Positions 57,181 to 64,000 of a stretch of 64,000 nucleotides of DNA are shown here, piece by piece. The first letter of the stretch is position 1, and every line of letters begins with the position of its first letter. Below the pieces are notes generated by a model that worked only from the letters and a program-made list of their open reading frames with translations, ran no database searches and had not been told where the DNA came from. Made by a program: the position numbers and the translations under genes. Location: positions 1 through 64,000 of the forward strand of contig JBCCFL010000032.1 in the NCBI GenBank assembly GCA_039029735.1, in the 5' to 3' direction. This DNA comes from CADEDH01 sp039029735. Its GTDB lineage: Bacteria; Actinomycetota; Acidimicrobiia; Acidimicrobiales; SZUA-35.

Positions 57181-57624
57181 ATGGTGGCCACCACAGGCAC
57201 GACCCACATCGAGATCAACGCTGCGCCGGACGAGGTGTATGGCATCCTCACTGACCTGTCGCGGATCGACGAGCTGAGCCCCGAGTGCTATCGGGCTGAG
57301 TGGGAGGACGGGTCCACGGGCCCCGAGGTCGGCGCCCGGTTCCGGGGATACAACCGCAACGGGAAGACGGAGTGGGACGCAGCCTGCATCGTGCTCACCG
57401 CCGACCCGGGCCGGGAATGGGCCTTCGAGGTACCAGCCCAGGACGGGCGCCGCACGGTATGGCGCTACGAGATCGAACCCACAGACTCAGGCTGCCGGGT
57501 GACCGAGAGCTTCGACGCTCCGATACTCGACGGCGAGTTCTTCCAGAAGATGAACCGACACGACCTGCTGGTGTCGAACATTGCCACCACGCTGCAGAAC
57601 CTGAAGACGCAGGCCGAAGCATGA
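57181..57624 (+). CDS. SRPBCC family protein
   Basis: 147 aa with AGGAG upstream. HIEINAAPDEVYGILTDLSRIDELSPECYRAEWEDG and VTESFDAPILDGEFFQ follow the polyketide-cyclase/START pattern. Last gene of the HxlR operon. The homologue at 18416 is also tied to a regulator and shares the ASP-xVYxxxxDL opening. Likely binds the hydrophobic compound handled by the oxidoreductases. Confidence 0.88.
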   Translation: MVATTGTTHIEINAAPDEVYGILTDLSRIDELSPECYRAEWEDGSTGPEVGARFRGYNRNGKTEWDAACIVLTADPGREWAFEVPAQDGRRTVWRYEIEPTDSGCRVTESFDAPILDGEFFQKMNRHDLLVSNIATTLQNLKTQAEA

Positions 57625-57630
57625 CGCCGC

Positions 57631-57663
57631 GATCGGGTCAGCCGGAACCCGGCTGACCCGATC
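57631..57663. terminator. Strong bidirectional hairpin terminator
   Basis: GATCGGGTCAGCCGG and CCGGCTGACCCGATC form a perfect 15-bp stem with an AAC loop, between the convergent SRPBCC and G8-domain genes. Confidence 0.8.
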
Positions 57664-57702
57664 TGCGACTCAGTCGGCTCGAACGGTGCCTGGCAGTGAG
57701 CC

Positions 57703-59985
57703 CTACTCAGCTGCCTCGTCCTCGAACTCGTCGTCCTCGAACTCGTCGTCGATGTCCTCATCTTCCTCGTCGAATTCGCCGCGCTCGATGGCGTCGAGGT
57801 CCATGTCGGCCGGCGGCTGGCCGAACACGCAGTCCTGGAGGTGATCGTTCAGCCGCTCGGGCTCCTCGAAGTCTGGGGTTCGTGGCCCGTCAACCACGGC
57901 GCCTGCGCCGTCCTCGTCGGGGATCACGTACTGCACGTCGGTTGTGTTTGAAAGCCGTTCGCCGCGCAACGTCACCTCGGCCTCAGCGCTGATGCGGATG
58001 CCGACGCCGGTGCCATCGACGGTCACGTCGGTGATCTCGATGCCGCGCTCGTTCCTGAAGTGACCCACGTCGATGCCAACTGTGTCGGACCTGCCGTCGC
58101 CCACGATGCGCAGCCCATCGATCGTGATCCGGTTCGTGTAGGGGGCGGCGAACCCGACCTGGTCCATGTTCCAGATCGTCGAGTCGGCGAACGTCGAGCG
58201 CAGCTGTGAGTCGTACTCGGCGGGCGGATCGATCGTGCAGTCCTCGTAGTAGAGGCCCTCACCGAAGAACTCGGTGTGGAGGTAGAAGAGCTGCACCCCG
58301 CGGGTCACGCTGTAGGCCTGGTTGCCGCGGAACGACGGGATCGGCACGTCCATGATCTGCATGGGTGTACCCGCCGGGCCGATGAGGTCGCCGCCGGCCA
58401 CGTTGGCGGTGTCGTGGAAGACCTTCGACGTCGAGCCATCCGGGTTGCGCTCCAGGAGACCCTCGGGCCACACGATCACGGCGTGGCCGGAGATGCCGGA
58501 GAAGACGTTGTCCTCCACCCGCACGTTTGGCGAGTGCAGCCACATGCCGTCGCCCTGGAAGCCGTAGTCCTGGCGGCCCTCGCGGGCATCGGGATCAACC
58601 TCGTCACCGTCGATACCGCCCTTGAGCGGCATGTTCGGGTTGACGATGCGGATCGCGATGTTGCCGGCGAACGAGCCGATCTCGTCGCCGGCCTCGGTGT
58701 AGTACGCAGCGCCCACGATGTCGTAGGCCACGTTGTCGGTGAACTCGACATGCGACGAGTGGTTCACGAACGCCCACCCCGGATCGTCCGACACCACGCT
58801 GCCGTGCACCCTCGCAGGGGCCGCTGTGCGATCGGTGCCGCCTCGGTGGAAGTGGAGCGAGTAGCGCCCCCGAACGTTGTCGCCGCCGAGCACCCGGGCG
58901 GGGATGTAGGGGTTCAGGTCGATGAACTCCAGATCGTCGTAGCCCCGGGCCTTGTCGGAGCGGCCGAGCCCGTCGAACCACACGTAGTCGATCGAGGCAT
59001 CGTTGGTGTGGGCGAGCATCACGTGACCCCGGCGCGATACATCGGTGTTCGCCGACGTGATTCGCACGTTGCGGGTGAGGTTGGCCACGTGCACGGCGAG
59101 ATCGGCCTGGGGCGCCGCATGGTCGAGCGCCAGCGGGCTGTCGAGCGTGACCACGGTGCCGTCGATCGCAGTGATCGTGCGCTGCTCGTCGCTGGTGGGA
59201 TCCGACGGGTCGGTGCCAGCGATCACGATCACGTCGCCGGGTTGCCAGCCGGTCGGAGCGTCGGCGAGCTGCACCGACGTGTCGCCCGCGGCTGGGAACT
59301 CGGCCACAGGCACGAACGCCCGCTTCTCCGCTCCATGCATCACGGTGGTGCCGTGGAGGAGGGCACCCCGGCTGACGAGCGTGGGGTCCCACTGCCGGTC
59401 GATCGGACCGTCGTCGGCGAACGTGATGCGGGCGGTGACATCTGGCGCGATCGGCGCTGCCGCCGTGCCGAGTTCGAGCACGCCGCCTGGTGTGGTGACG
59501 AGGGTGTCGACCCGCAGTTCGGTGTCGACGGCCGGGTCGACCCGGAGGGCACCGTCGACGCGGATCGTCTTGATCTCGGCGGTCTCGACACGGTCGACGG
59601 TGACGGTCAGGCCGGCAGGGATGTGCACTCGGCTGCCCGCCTTAGGGGCTGCGCCCGCGTTCCAGGTGCCAGGAGCAGCCCAACTCCCGGACGAGGTGGC
59701 CACGTGGGTGGCGGATGCGGGGTCGACCAGGGCCATCGCCGCCGTGTGGCCCCCGGCGCCGTGGGCGCTGTGATCTTCGGAGCCCGTGCTGGCGCGCGGC
59801 GCCGTCGGCTGGTCGGCCGTCTGGTCGCTGGACTGGACGGCGGCGGTCGACGTCGGATCGTCGGCCCCATCGAGCGAGGCGGTGTCCGATTGCCCAACGC
59901 AGGCCGTGGCGACGAGGGCCATGACCACGCCAAACACGAGGGTGGCCGGCGCAGCGCGCCGGCCGGTTCGCGTCACATGCTTCAT
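57703..59985 (-). CDS. G8-domain beta-helix lipoprotein
   Basis: 760 aa. A lipobox Cys29 (LVATAC) after a hydrophobic segment marks a lipoprotein. Residues ~95-210 are a G8 domain (SGSWAAPGTWNAGAAPKAGSRVHIPAGLTVTVD). Then come right-handed beta-helix repeats (VRVEDNVFSGISGHAVIVW, GGTDRTAAP) as in CEMIP/TMEM2-type and PKHD1-like proteins. The last ~20 residues are almost all Asp/Glu. Probably surface polysaccharide binding or cleavage; inferred. Confidence 0.85.
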   Translation of the reverse strand: MKHVTRTGRRAAPATLVFGVVMALVATACVGQSDTASLDGADDPTSTAAVQSSDQTADQPTAPRASTGSEDHSAHGAGGHTAAMALVDPASATHVATSSGSWAAPGTWNAGAAPKAGSRVHIPAGLTVTVDRVETAEIKTIRVDGALRVDPAVDTELRVDTLVTTPGGVLELGTAAAPIAPDVTARITFADDGPIDRQWDPTLVSRGALLHGTTVMHGAEKRAFVPVAEFPAAGDTSVQLADAPTGWQPGDVIVIAGTDPSDPTSDEQRTITAIDGTVVTLDSPLALDHAAPQADLAVHVANLTRNVRITSANTDVSRRGHVMLAHTNDASIDYVWFDGLGRSDKARGYDDLEFIDLNPYIPARVLGGDNVRGRYSLHFHRGGTDRTAAPARVHGSVVSDDPGWAFVNHSSHVEFTDNVAYDIVGAAYYTEAGDEIGSFAGNIAIRIVNPNMPLKGGIDGDEVDPDAREGRQDYGFQGDGMWLHSPNVRVEDNVFSGISGHAVIVWPEGLLERNPDGSTSKVFHDTANVAGGDLIGPAGTPMQIMDVPIPSFRGNQAYSVTRGVQLFYLHTEFFGEGLYYEDCTIDPPAEYDSQLRSTFADSTIWNMDQVGFAAPYTNRITIDGLRIVGDGRSDTVGIDVGHFRNERGIEITDVTVDGTGVGIRISAEAEVTLRGERLSNTTDVQYVIPDEDGAGAVVDGPRTPDFEEPERLNDHLQDCVFGQPPADMDLDAIERGEFDEEDEDIDDEFEDDEFEDEAAE

Positions 59986-60062
59986 GTCACCAACGGTGAC
60001 GATGCGACCGTGAAGATCTCGTGAGGTGCCGCAGACCTACGAGGGGCCTGGCCGGCGATGAA

Positions 60063-60905
60063 TCAGATCAGCGCTTCCAAGTCGACGCCGCAGGTCTCCA
60101 GCAGCTCCAGCAGCGATGCCACCTCGGGGTTGCTGGTGGCGGCGGCGTCGGAAAGGAACGCCTCGCCACTCACGAACACTGCCAGCATCTCGGGGGTGAG
60201 GCCGTCGACGACGCAGGTCGACTCCTCGGCGGTAAGCGTGCCATCGGCTGCGATCTGCTCGGCCAGAAGGCTCCGGCCAGACTCGCTTGCGAGCATCGAC
60301 GCAAAGGCGTCGGTGGCGTCCTCCATGGCGTCTTCGGGATCGACGTCGGCGGCTGGCTCGGCCTCGGGGCAGTTGGCGGTCGCCCACGTCTGCACCCGAT
60401 CGCTGGCGGCGTCGGCCTCGGGGTTCTCCAGAAGTGCCTCGTCCTCCTCCAGCAGCGCGAACACGTCCCACCCGGCGGCCTCGAACACCGGCAGCAGCTC
60501 CTCGAACGAGGTCTGAACCAGCTGAAGGTCACTGGAAATCTCGGCCGGGGCAACCCCGACCGCCTGGCCGAGGAGGTCATTGGAGGTGGTGAAGAACTGC
60601 TCCGCCTCGGCCGGGTTGAAGAAGTCGTACTGCTGGTCAAGGGCCTGGTTCTCGTCCCAGAGGCTGCAGAACGCATCAGCGTCACCGCCCGAGGAGGCGA
60701 CGGCGGTCTCGTCCTGCTCCTGGTCGAGATCAGCGTCAGCCTCGGACTGTTCGTCGGTCTCGGCCTGATCGTCGTTCTGGGTTTCCGTGGCGCCCTCTGC
60801 CGGGGTACTTGCGTCGGGCGACGATCCATCACCGTCGTCGTCACCACAGGCGGCGGCGAACATGAAGAAGGCCAGAGCAACAGCGAGCACACGGGTCCAA
60901 GGCAT
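60063..60905 (-). CDS. Acidic lipoprotein of unknown function
   Basis: 280 aa. Lipobox FAAACG with Cys20 after a short hydrophobic core, a Gly/Asp/Glu/Gln-rich linker (~21-70) and a helical, acidic C-terminal part with four Cys (FCSLW, NCPEA, TCVVDG, TCGVDL). ATG start confirmed by leaderless TAGGTT 6 nt upstream. No family recognised. Confidence 0.8.
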   Translation of the reverse strand: MPWTRVLAVALAFFMFAAACGDDDGDGSSPDASTPAEGATETQNDDQAETDEQSEADADLDQEQDETAVASSGGDADAFCSLWDENQALDQQYDFFNPAEAEQFFTTSNDLLGQAVGVAPAEISSDLQLVQTSFEELLPVFEAAGWDVFALLEEDEALLENPEADAASDRVQTWATANCPEAEPAADVDPEDAMEDATDAFASMLASESGRSLLAEQIAADGTLTAEESTCVVDGLTPEMLAVFVSGEAFLSDAAATSNPEVASLLELLETCGVDLEALI

Positions 60906-60982
60906 CCGGGCAACCTAGCGCGCTGAGGCGCCGGGTGGGCCGAGCCCCCATGAGCACCTCTGACCAGGCCGTTGGCCTCGCA

Positions 60983-61471
60983 CTACGACGCCCGGTCCGC
61001 CTCGCTCGCCCATGGTCCGGTCGGGGCGATATGGGTGAGGATGGCAGTCACGTGCCGCCCGAGCTCGGCGGCCTCGTCCGGGGTGAGGGCGTCGAAGATC
61101 GAGTGACGGACCGACTCGACATGGCTCGGTGCCGCAGCAACGAGGCGCTCGTGGCCGTCGCCGGTCAGCGTCACGAGCGTGACCCGCCCGTCGGTCGGGC
61201 AGCGGCTCCGCTGCAACAGGCCCCGCTCTTCCAGGCGACGGGCACTGTGCGAGGTTCGTGAGAGTGAACCTCCGGCCAGGTGTGCGAGCTCACTCATGGG
61301 CGCAGTCCGATCAGTGGCGTCGGCGAGCACGACCAGTACGGAGTACTCGAAGAACGTGAGCCCGTGCGATTGCAGCGGCTCTTCCAGCCGCGATGGCAGC
61401 AGCAGCGCAAGGGCGGCAAGCGGCCGCCACGCCTCGATCTCGTTCTTGCTGAGCCACTTGGGATCTGCCAC
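60983..61471 (-). CDS. MarR family transcriptional regulator
   Basis: 162 aa from a GTG supported by a leaderless TACGAT ending 6 nt upstream. The winged HTH is typical: LTFFEYSVLVVLADATDRTAPMSELAHLAGGSLSRTSHSARRLEERGLLQRSRCPTDGRVTLVTLTGDG. Divergent from a membrane protein across 179 bp holding a 20-bp palindrome; probably represses that gene in response to a small molecule. Confidence 0.92.
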   Translation of the reverse strand: MADPKWLSKNEIEAWRPLAALALLLPSRLEEPLQSHGLTFFEYSVLVVLADATDRTAPMSELAHLAGGSLSRTSHSARRLEERGLLQRSRCPTDGRVTLVTLTGDGHERLVAAAPSHVESVRHSIFDALTPDEAAELGRHVTAILTHIAPTGPWASEADRAS

Positions 61472-61539
61472 ACCTCGATCGTAGTGGCAATTAGTTGACG
61501 GGTCATGTTTCTCGACATAGGGTTCGGATACGAATACAT

Positions 61540-61559
61540 GAACAGTCACGTGACCGTTC
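61540..61559. promoter_or_regulatory. Near-perfect 20-bp palindrome in MarR promoter
   Basis: GAACAGTCACGTGACCGTTC is symmetrical except for one base pair, with a 10-bp core GTCACGTGAC. Flanking T and A extend the symmetry to 22 bp (61539-61560). Likely binding site of the MarR protein. Confidence 0.6.
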
Positions 61560-61650
61560 ACACAAAAGGCGAAGACCGAGCAACGCTCGGCCGAGCACCG
61601 ACGAGACGACGAACCACCCCGCACCTGTGCGACCGAAGGGAACCACCACG

Positions 61651-62133
61651 ATGAGAACGATCAGCGACCGACCCCCCACCACGATCCTGCTGCGAGTGGC
61701 AGCCGCCCTCTGGGTGGTGTGGGGGCTGGTGCACATGTTCGCCGGCGCCATCACGATCAGCCGCGACACGCCCGACGCCGTCAAGGGCATCGCGGATGGC
61801 GTCGACCCCGCAACGCTCGACGTCACCTACCCCGATGCGGCCGGCGCCATCATCAACCAGCACGGCTTCAACCTGTTGTGGATCGGTGCCGTCACGCTGA
61901 TCTGCGCCTGGTTCATCTGGGGTCGCTCGCTGCAGGCCGTCGTGCTCGCGGCCCTCGTTGGCGGATTGGCCGACATCGGCTACTTCCTCTTTCTCGACCT
62001 CGGGGGCCACGTCAACTTCGTGCCCGGCACGGTGATGACGATCTTCTCGGCCACCGCAATCATCACGAGCTTCACCGCCGCCTACATCGGGCGAGAGCCA
62101 GCAGTCGTCGCCGCTGAGCGCGTCCCCAGTTGA
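61651..62133 (+). CDS. Four-helix membrane protein
   Basis: 160 aa from the ATG at 61651 with GAAGGGAA upstream. Four hydrophobic segments (about 13-33, 70-88, 93-112 and 121-144); the first two are separated by a ~40-residue loop with TPDAVKGIADGVDPATLD. I cannot name the family. It is divergent from MarR and probably under its control. Confidence 0.72.
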   Translation: MRTISDRPPTTILLRVAAALWVVWGLVHMFAGAITISRDTPDAVKGIADGVDPATLDVTYPDAAGAIINQHGFNLLWIGAVTLICAWFIWGRSLQAVVLAALVGGLADIGYFLFLDLGGHVNFVPGTVMTIFSATAIITSFTAAYIGREPAVVAAERVPS

Positions 62134-62191
62134 CACTGATGTGAGTCGTCGGTCGTGCGCCCGCCTCTCGGGCAGCCAGACTGGGCCCATC

Positions 62192-63163
62192 ATGACCGAC
62201 GACTCACACAACGACCTCGACGACAGCGTCGAGGAAGACGTCACGCTCTTTCGGGGCGCATCGAACAACTCGTACTTCGCGGTGTACTTCAACGCCGTTC
62301 CGGAACCGGGTGTGGATGAGCTCACGTGCGAAACGATGACCATCGACCTCCGCCCAGAGCGCGACATGACGTTGTACGTCGAGGTCTACAACCCGACCGC
62401 CAGCATTCCGCTCATCGTCACACCGGGCGGGATGGGCGAGATCGACGGCTTCGGTGGCTTCGCCCGCAACATCGCAGCAGCGGCGCCCGACCTGCGGGTG
62501 ATCATCTGGGACCGGCGGAACATGGGACGATCGGGGATCAACTTCGGCACCGAGCCGCTGTCCATCGAGGAAGCCGAAGATCTGCATGTGCTGATCGACC
62601 GTCTCGGGGTGGGGCCCGCAGCGTTCTACGGGATGTCGTCGGGTTCCAGGTCGAACATGGTGTTGGCCGAGCGCTACCCCGATGACGTGGCGGCGATCGT
62701 CATCGCCCCACTGACCGGCGGCCCGATCGCGGCGGCCCAACTGTCGGAGGAGTACTACTTCAAGTACGTGCGCGACGACAGCCTCACGTCGATGGAGGCG
62801 GTGGCGAACACGCCGCTCTGGAGCGCATACGTGGAGCGCAATGGGCCCGAAGGCCTCGCCGAGCTGATGCGCCAGGACGTCTCCCACTTCCTCGCCGCGA
62901 TGGAGAGAGCGGGAGAACATCTTCAGTCGTTCGGCCAGAAGACCACGCTCGGCATGACCGACGAGCAGCTCGCCAACCTCACCACCCCGGCAACGCTGAT
63001 CCTCCATCACAGCCAGGAGATCGACGTACTCCATCCGATCGTCAATTCGCGAGCAGCCACCACGCTCATCCAGAACTCCACTTTCGAGTTCGCGCCGACG
63101 CTCGAGCCGATCCTGGACGTGCTCCTCCCCTTCGTCAGGGCCCACACACCGCCGTTGCCGTAG
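62192..63163 (+). CDS. Alpha/beta hydrolase
   Basis: 323 aa. IIWDRRNMGRSG is the strand-4/oxyanion region, and the nucleophile elbow GMSSG carries Ser149. The late TLILHHSQEIDVLHPIVNSRAATTLI supplies the Asp region and STFEFAPTLEPILDVLLPFV the end helix; the catalytic His is not certain. About 50 N-terminal residues precede the fold. Likely an esterase or epoxide/dehalogenase-type hydrolase of unknown substrate. Confidence 0.86.
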   Translation: MTDDSHNDLDDSVEEDVTLFRGASNNSYFAVYFNAVPEPGVDELTCETMTIDLRPERDMTLYVEVYNPTASIPLIVTPGGMGEIDGFGGFARNIAAAAPDLRVIIWDRRNMGRSGINFGTEPLSIEEAEDLHVLIDRLGVGPAAFYGMSSGSRSNMVLAERYPDDVAAIVIAPLTGGPIAAAQLSEEYYFKYVRDDSLTSMEAVANTPLWSAYVERNGPEGLAELMRQDVSHFLAAMERAGEHLQSFGQKTTLGMTDEQLANLTTPATLILHHSQEIDVLHPIVNSRAATTLIQNSTFEFAPTLEPILDVLLPFVRAHTPPLP

Positions 63164-63290
63164 GGGGTCGTGCACCCAAGCCGGATCGGATCGGTTGCCC
63201 GCCGCTCGTTCGCTCCAGCGCCCGCGTTCGACAACCACACCGATCAGACCCCATTCAGCAACGATCTCCTCGGGTCGTATCCTCCGCCCG

Positions 63291-63926
63291 ATGCCGACTC
63301 GACACTGCGTTGTTGGAGCACTGTTCGCCGTACTCGTGATGCTGGGCGCCACCGCATCACCGGTCGGCGCGTCGAGCTATGTGGACGATGCACTCACCGT
63401 CGACGACGTGCGCCGATCGGTCGACTATCAGGTCGCCGACGCTGGAACGCTTCGCCTGTACCGGGCCTTCTTCGATCGGGAGCCCGATGTGGGCGGGGCC
63501 GTCTACTGGATCACCCAGACCAGGGATGGCGCCTCGCCCGATGACCTCGCCTACGGCTTCGCGCAGTCGGCCGAGTTCTCGCAGACCTACGGACCGCTCA
63601 CCGACGCAGACTTCCTCACCCTCATCTACCAGAACATGCTCGGGCGAGCCCCCGACCAGAAGGGCTTCGAGTACTGGCTTGGGCAGATGGCGGGCGGGCT
63701 CACTCAGCATGGCGTCGTTCGGTGGGTGGTGGCCAACGCCGAATTCATCGGCCGCTACCCCTACGGAGCCCTCCCACCCCTCGATCCCGGCGACTCGGCG
63801 AACTGTGGAGACTTCGCCGTTCAGGCCGAGGCCCAGGCCTGGTTCGATCACCATCACTCGTCGTTCGGCGATGTGGCCGGGCTCGACCAGGACAACGATC
63901 TCATTGCCTGTGAGAGCCTGCCGTAG
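63291..63926 (+). CDS. Secreted DUF4214 plus excalibur protein
   Basis: 211 aa from the ATG at 63291, set by a leaderless TATCCT 7 nt upstream. A signal peptide (~1-27) precedes a DUF4214 domain (LRLYRAFFDREPDVGGAVYWI, LIYQNMLGRAPDQKGFEYWLGQM). The C-terminus NCGDFAVQAEAQAWF and LDQDNDLIACESLP is an excalibur calcium-binding motif. Found in cell-surface proteins; function unknown. Confidence 0.86.
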   Translation: MPTRHCVVGALFAVLVMLGATASPVGASSYVDDALTVDDVRRSVDYQVADAGTLRLYRAFFDREPDVGGAVYWITQTRDGASPDDLAYGFAQSAEFSQTYGPLTDADFLTLIYQNMLGRAPDQKGFEYWLGQMAGGLTQHGVVRWVVANAEFIGRYPYGALPPLDPGDSANCGDFAVQAEAQAWFDHHHSSFGDVAGLDQDNDLIACESLP

Positions 63927-63986
63927 GTGACCGTGGATCGACTCGCCACGGCGGCCCGCTTCGACAGCCCGAGCGCGACGGCTTGC

Positions 63987-63992
63987 TACCGT
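63987..63992 (+). promoter_or_regulatory. Predicted leaderless -10 at window end
   Basis: TACCGT followed by 8 nt to the window edge fits the same geometry as the other leaderless promoters, so a gene is expected to start at about 64001. Confidence 0.35.
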
Positions 63993-64000
63993 CGCAGCCG

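Overview
The window is GC-rich chromosomal DNA packed with genes on both strands, with very short intergenic gaps. Three luciferase-like F420-type oxidoreductases, two P450s, a Baeyer-Villiger monooxygenase, a family III CoA-transferase, several SDR enzymes, an IdeR/DtxR-like site, an SCO6745-type protein and frequent leaderless promoters (TANNNT 6-8 nt before the start codon) point to an actinobacterium. The gene mix resembles Acidimicrobiia such as Ilumatobacter relatives; that placement is inference. I see no rRNA, tRNA, IS element, prophage or CRISPR array. No gap of 300 bases or more lacks a gene.

Layout. 1-7.9 kb: a DUF1800/DUF1501 export pair, an N-acyl-D-amino-acid deacylase-type amidohydrolase, a double SnoaL protein, an AraC regulator and a P450 broken by one in-frame TGA. 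8-16.1 kb: an F420-type oxidoreductase divergent from an iron-regulated siderophore-interacting protein, a GGDEF-EAL protein, a LuxR regulator, a methyltransferase and a PEP-utilising enzyme. 16.3-25.2 kb: a C39-like protein behind a 23-codon leader ORF, a TrpB2-type enzyme, a TetR-SRPBCC operon with paired operators, a CoA-transferase, a BVMO and a propeller/RTX protein that lacks its 5' end. 25.3-35.4 kb: GNAT, SCO6745-like protein, SDR, DUF4386, a double-hotdog/MMPL/FabH operon, a holin-like protein and a P450/TetR divergent pair.

35.4-42.3 kb holds the most unusual locus. An ECF sigma factor overlaps a membrane anti-sigma-like protein whose roughly 350-residue extracytoplasmic domain is duplicated as the next, separately secreted protein. 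A thioesterase, an amphi-Trp protein and a GH3 beta-glucosidase lie upstream on the same strand. The arrangement recalls RsgI-type carbohydrate-sensing anti-sigma factors, but with a domain I cannot name.

42.4-49.7 kb: a PadR/HAAS-ABC/permease operon coupled by 4-base overlaps, a SAP-domain protein, an EamA transporter sharing a 44-bp bidirectional leaderless promoter with a maltokinase-cap protein, a three-gene dehydrogenase/amidohydrolase/SDR operon, and a 57-aa ORF coupled to a DUF1905 protein. 49.9-64 kb: a cyclic-nucleotide-binding protein, a DMT transporter, an HtrA-like lipoprotease, an SDR, an F420-type oxidoreductase divergent from an HxlR/F420 oxidoreductase/SRPBCC operon, a G8-domain lipoprotein, another lipoprotein, a MarR/membrane-protein pair, an alpha/beta hydrolase and a DUF4214 secreted protein.

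The region reads as ordinary accessory metabolism (oxidation of hydrophobic or xenobiotic carbon, CoA-ester chemistry) with many small local regulators, most of which have a visible palindromic operator in their own divergent promoter.
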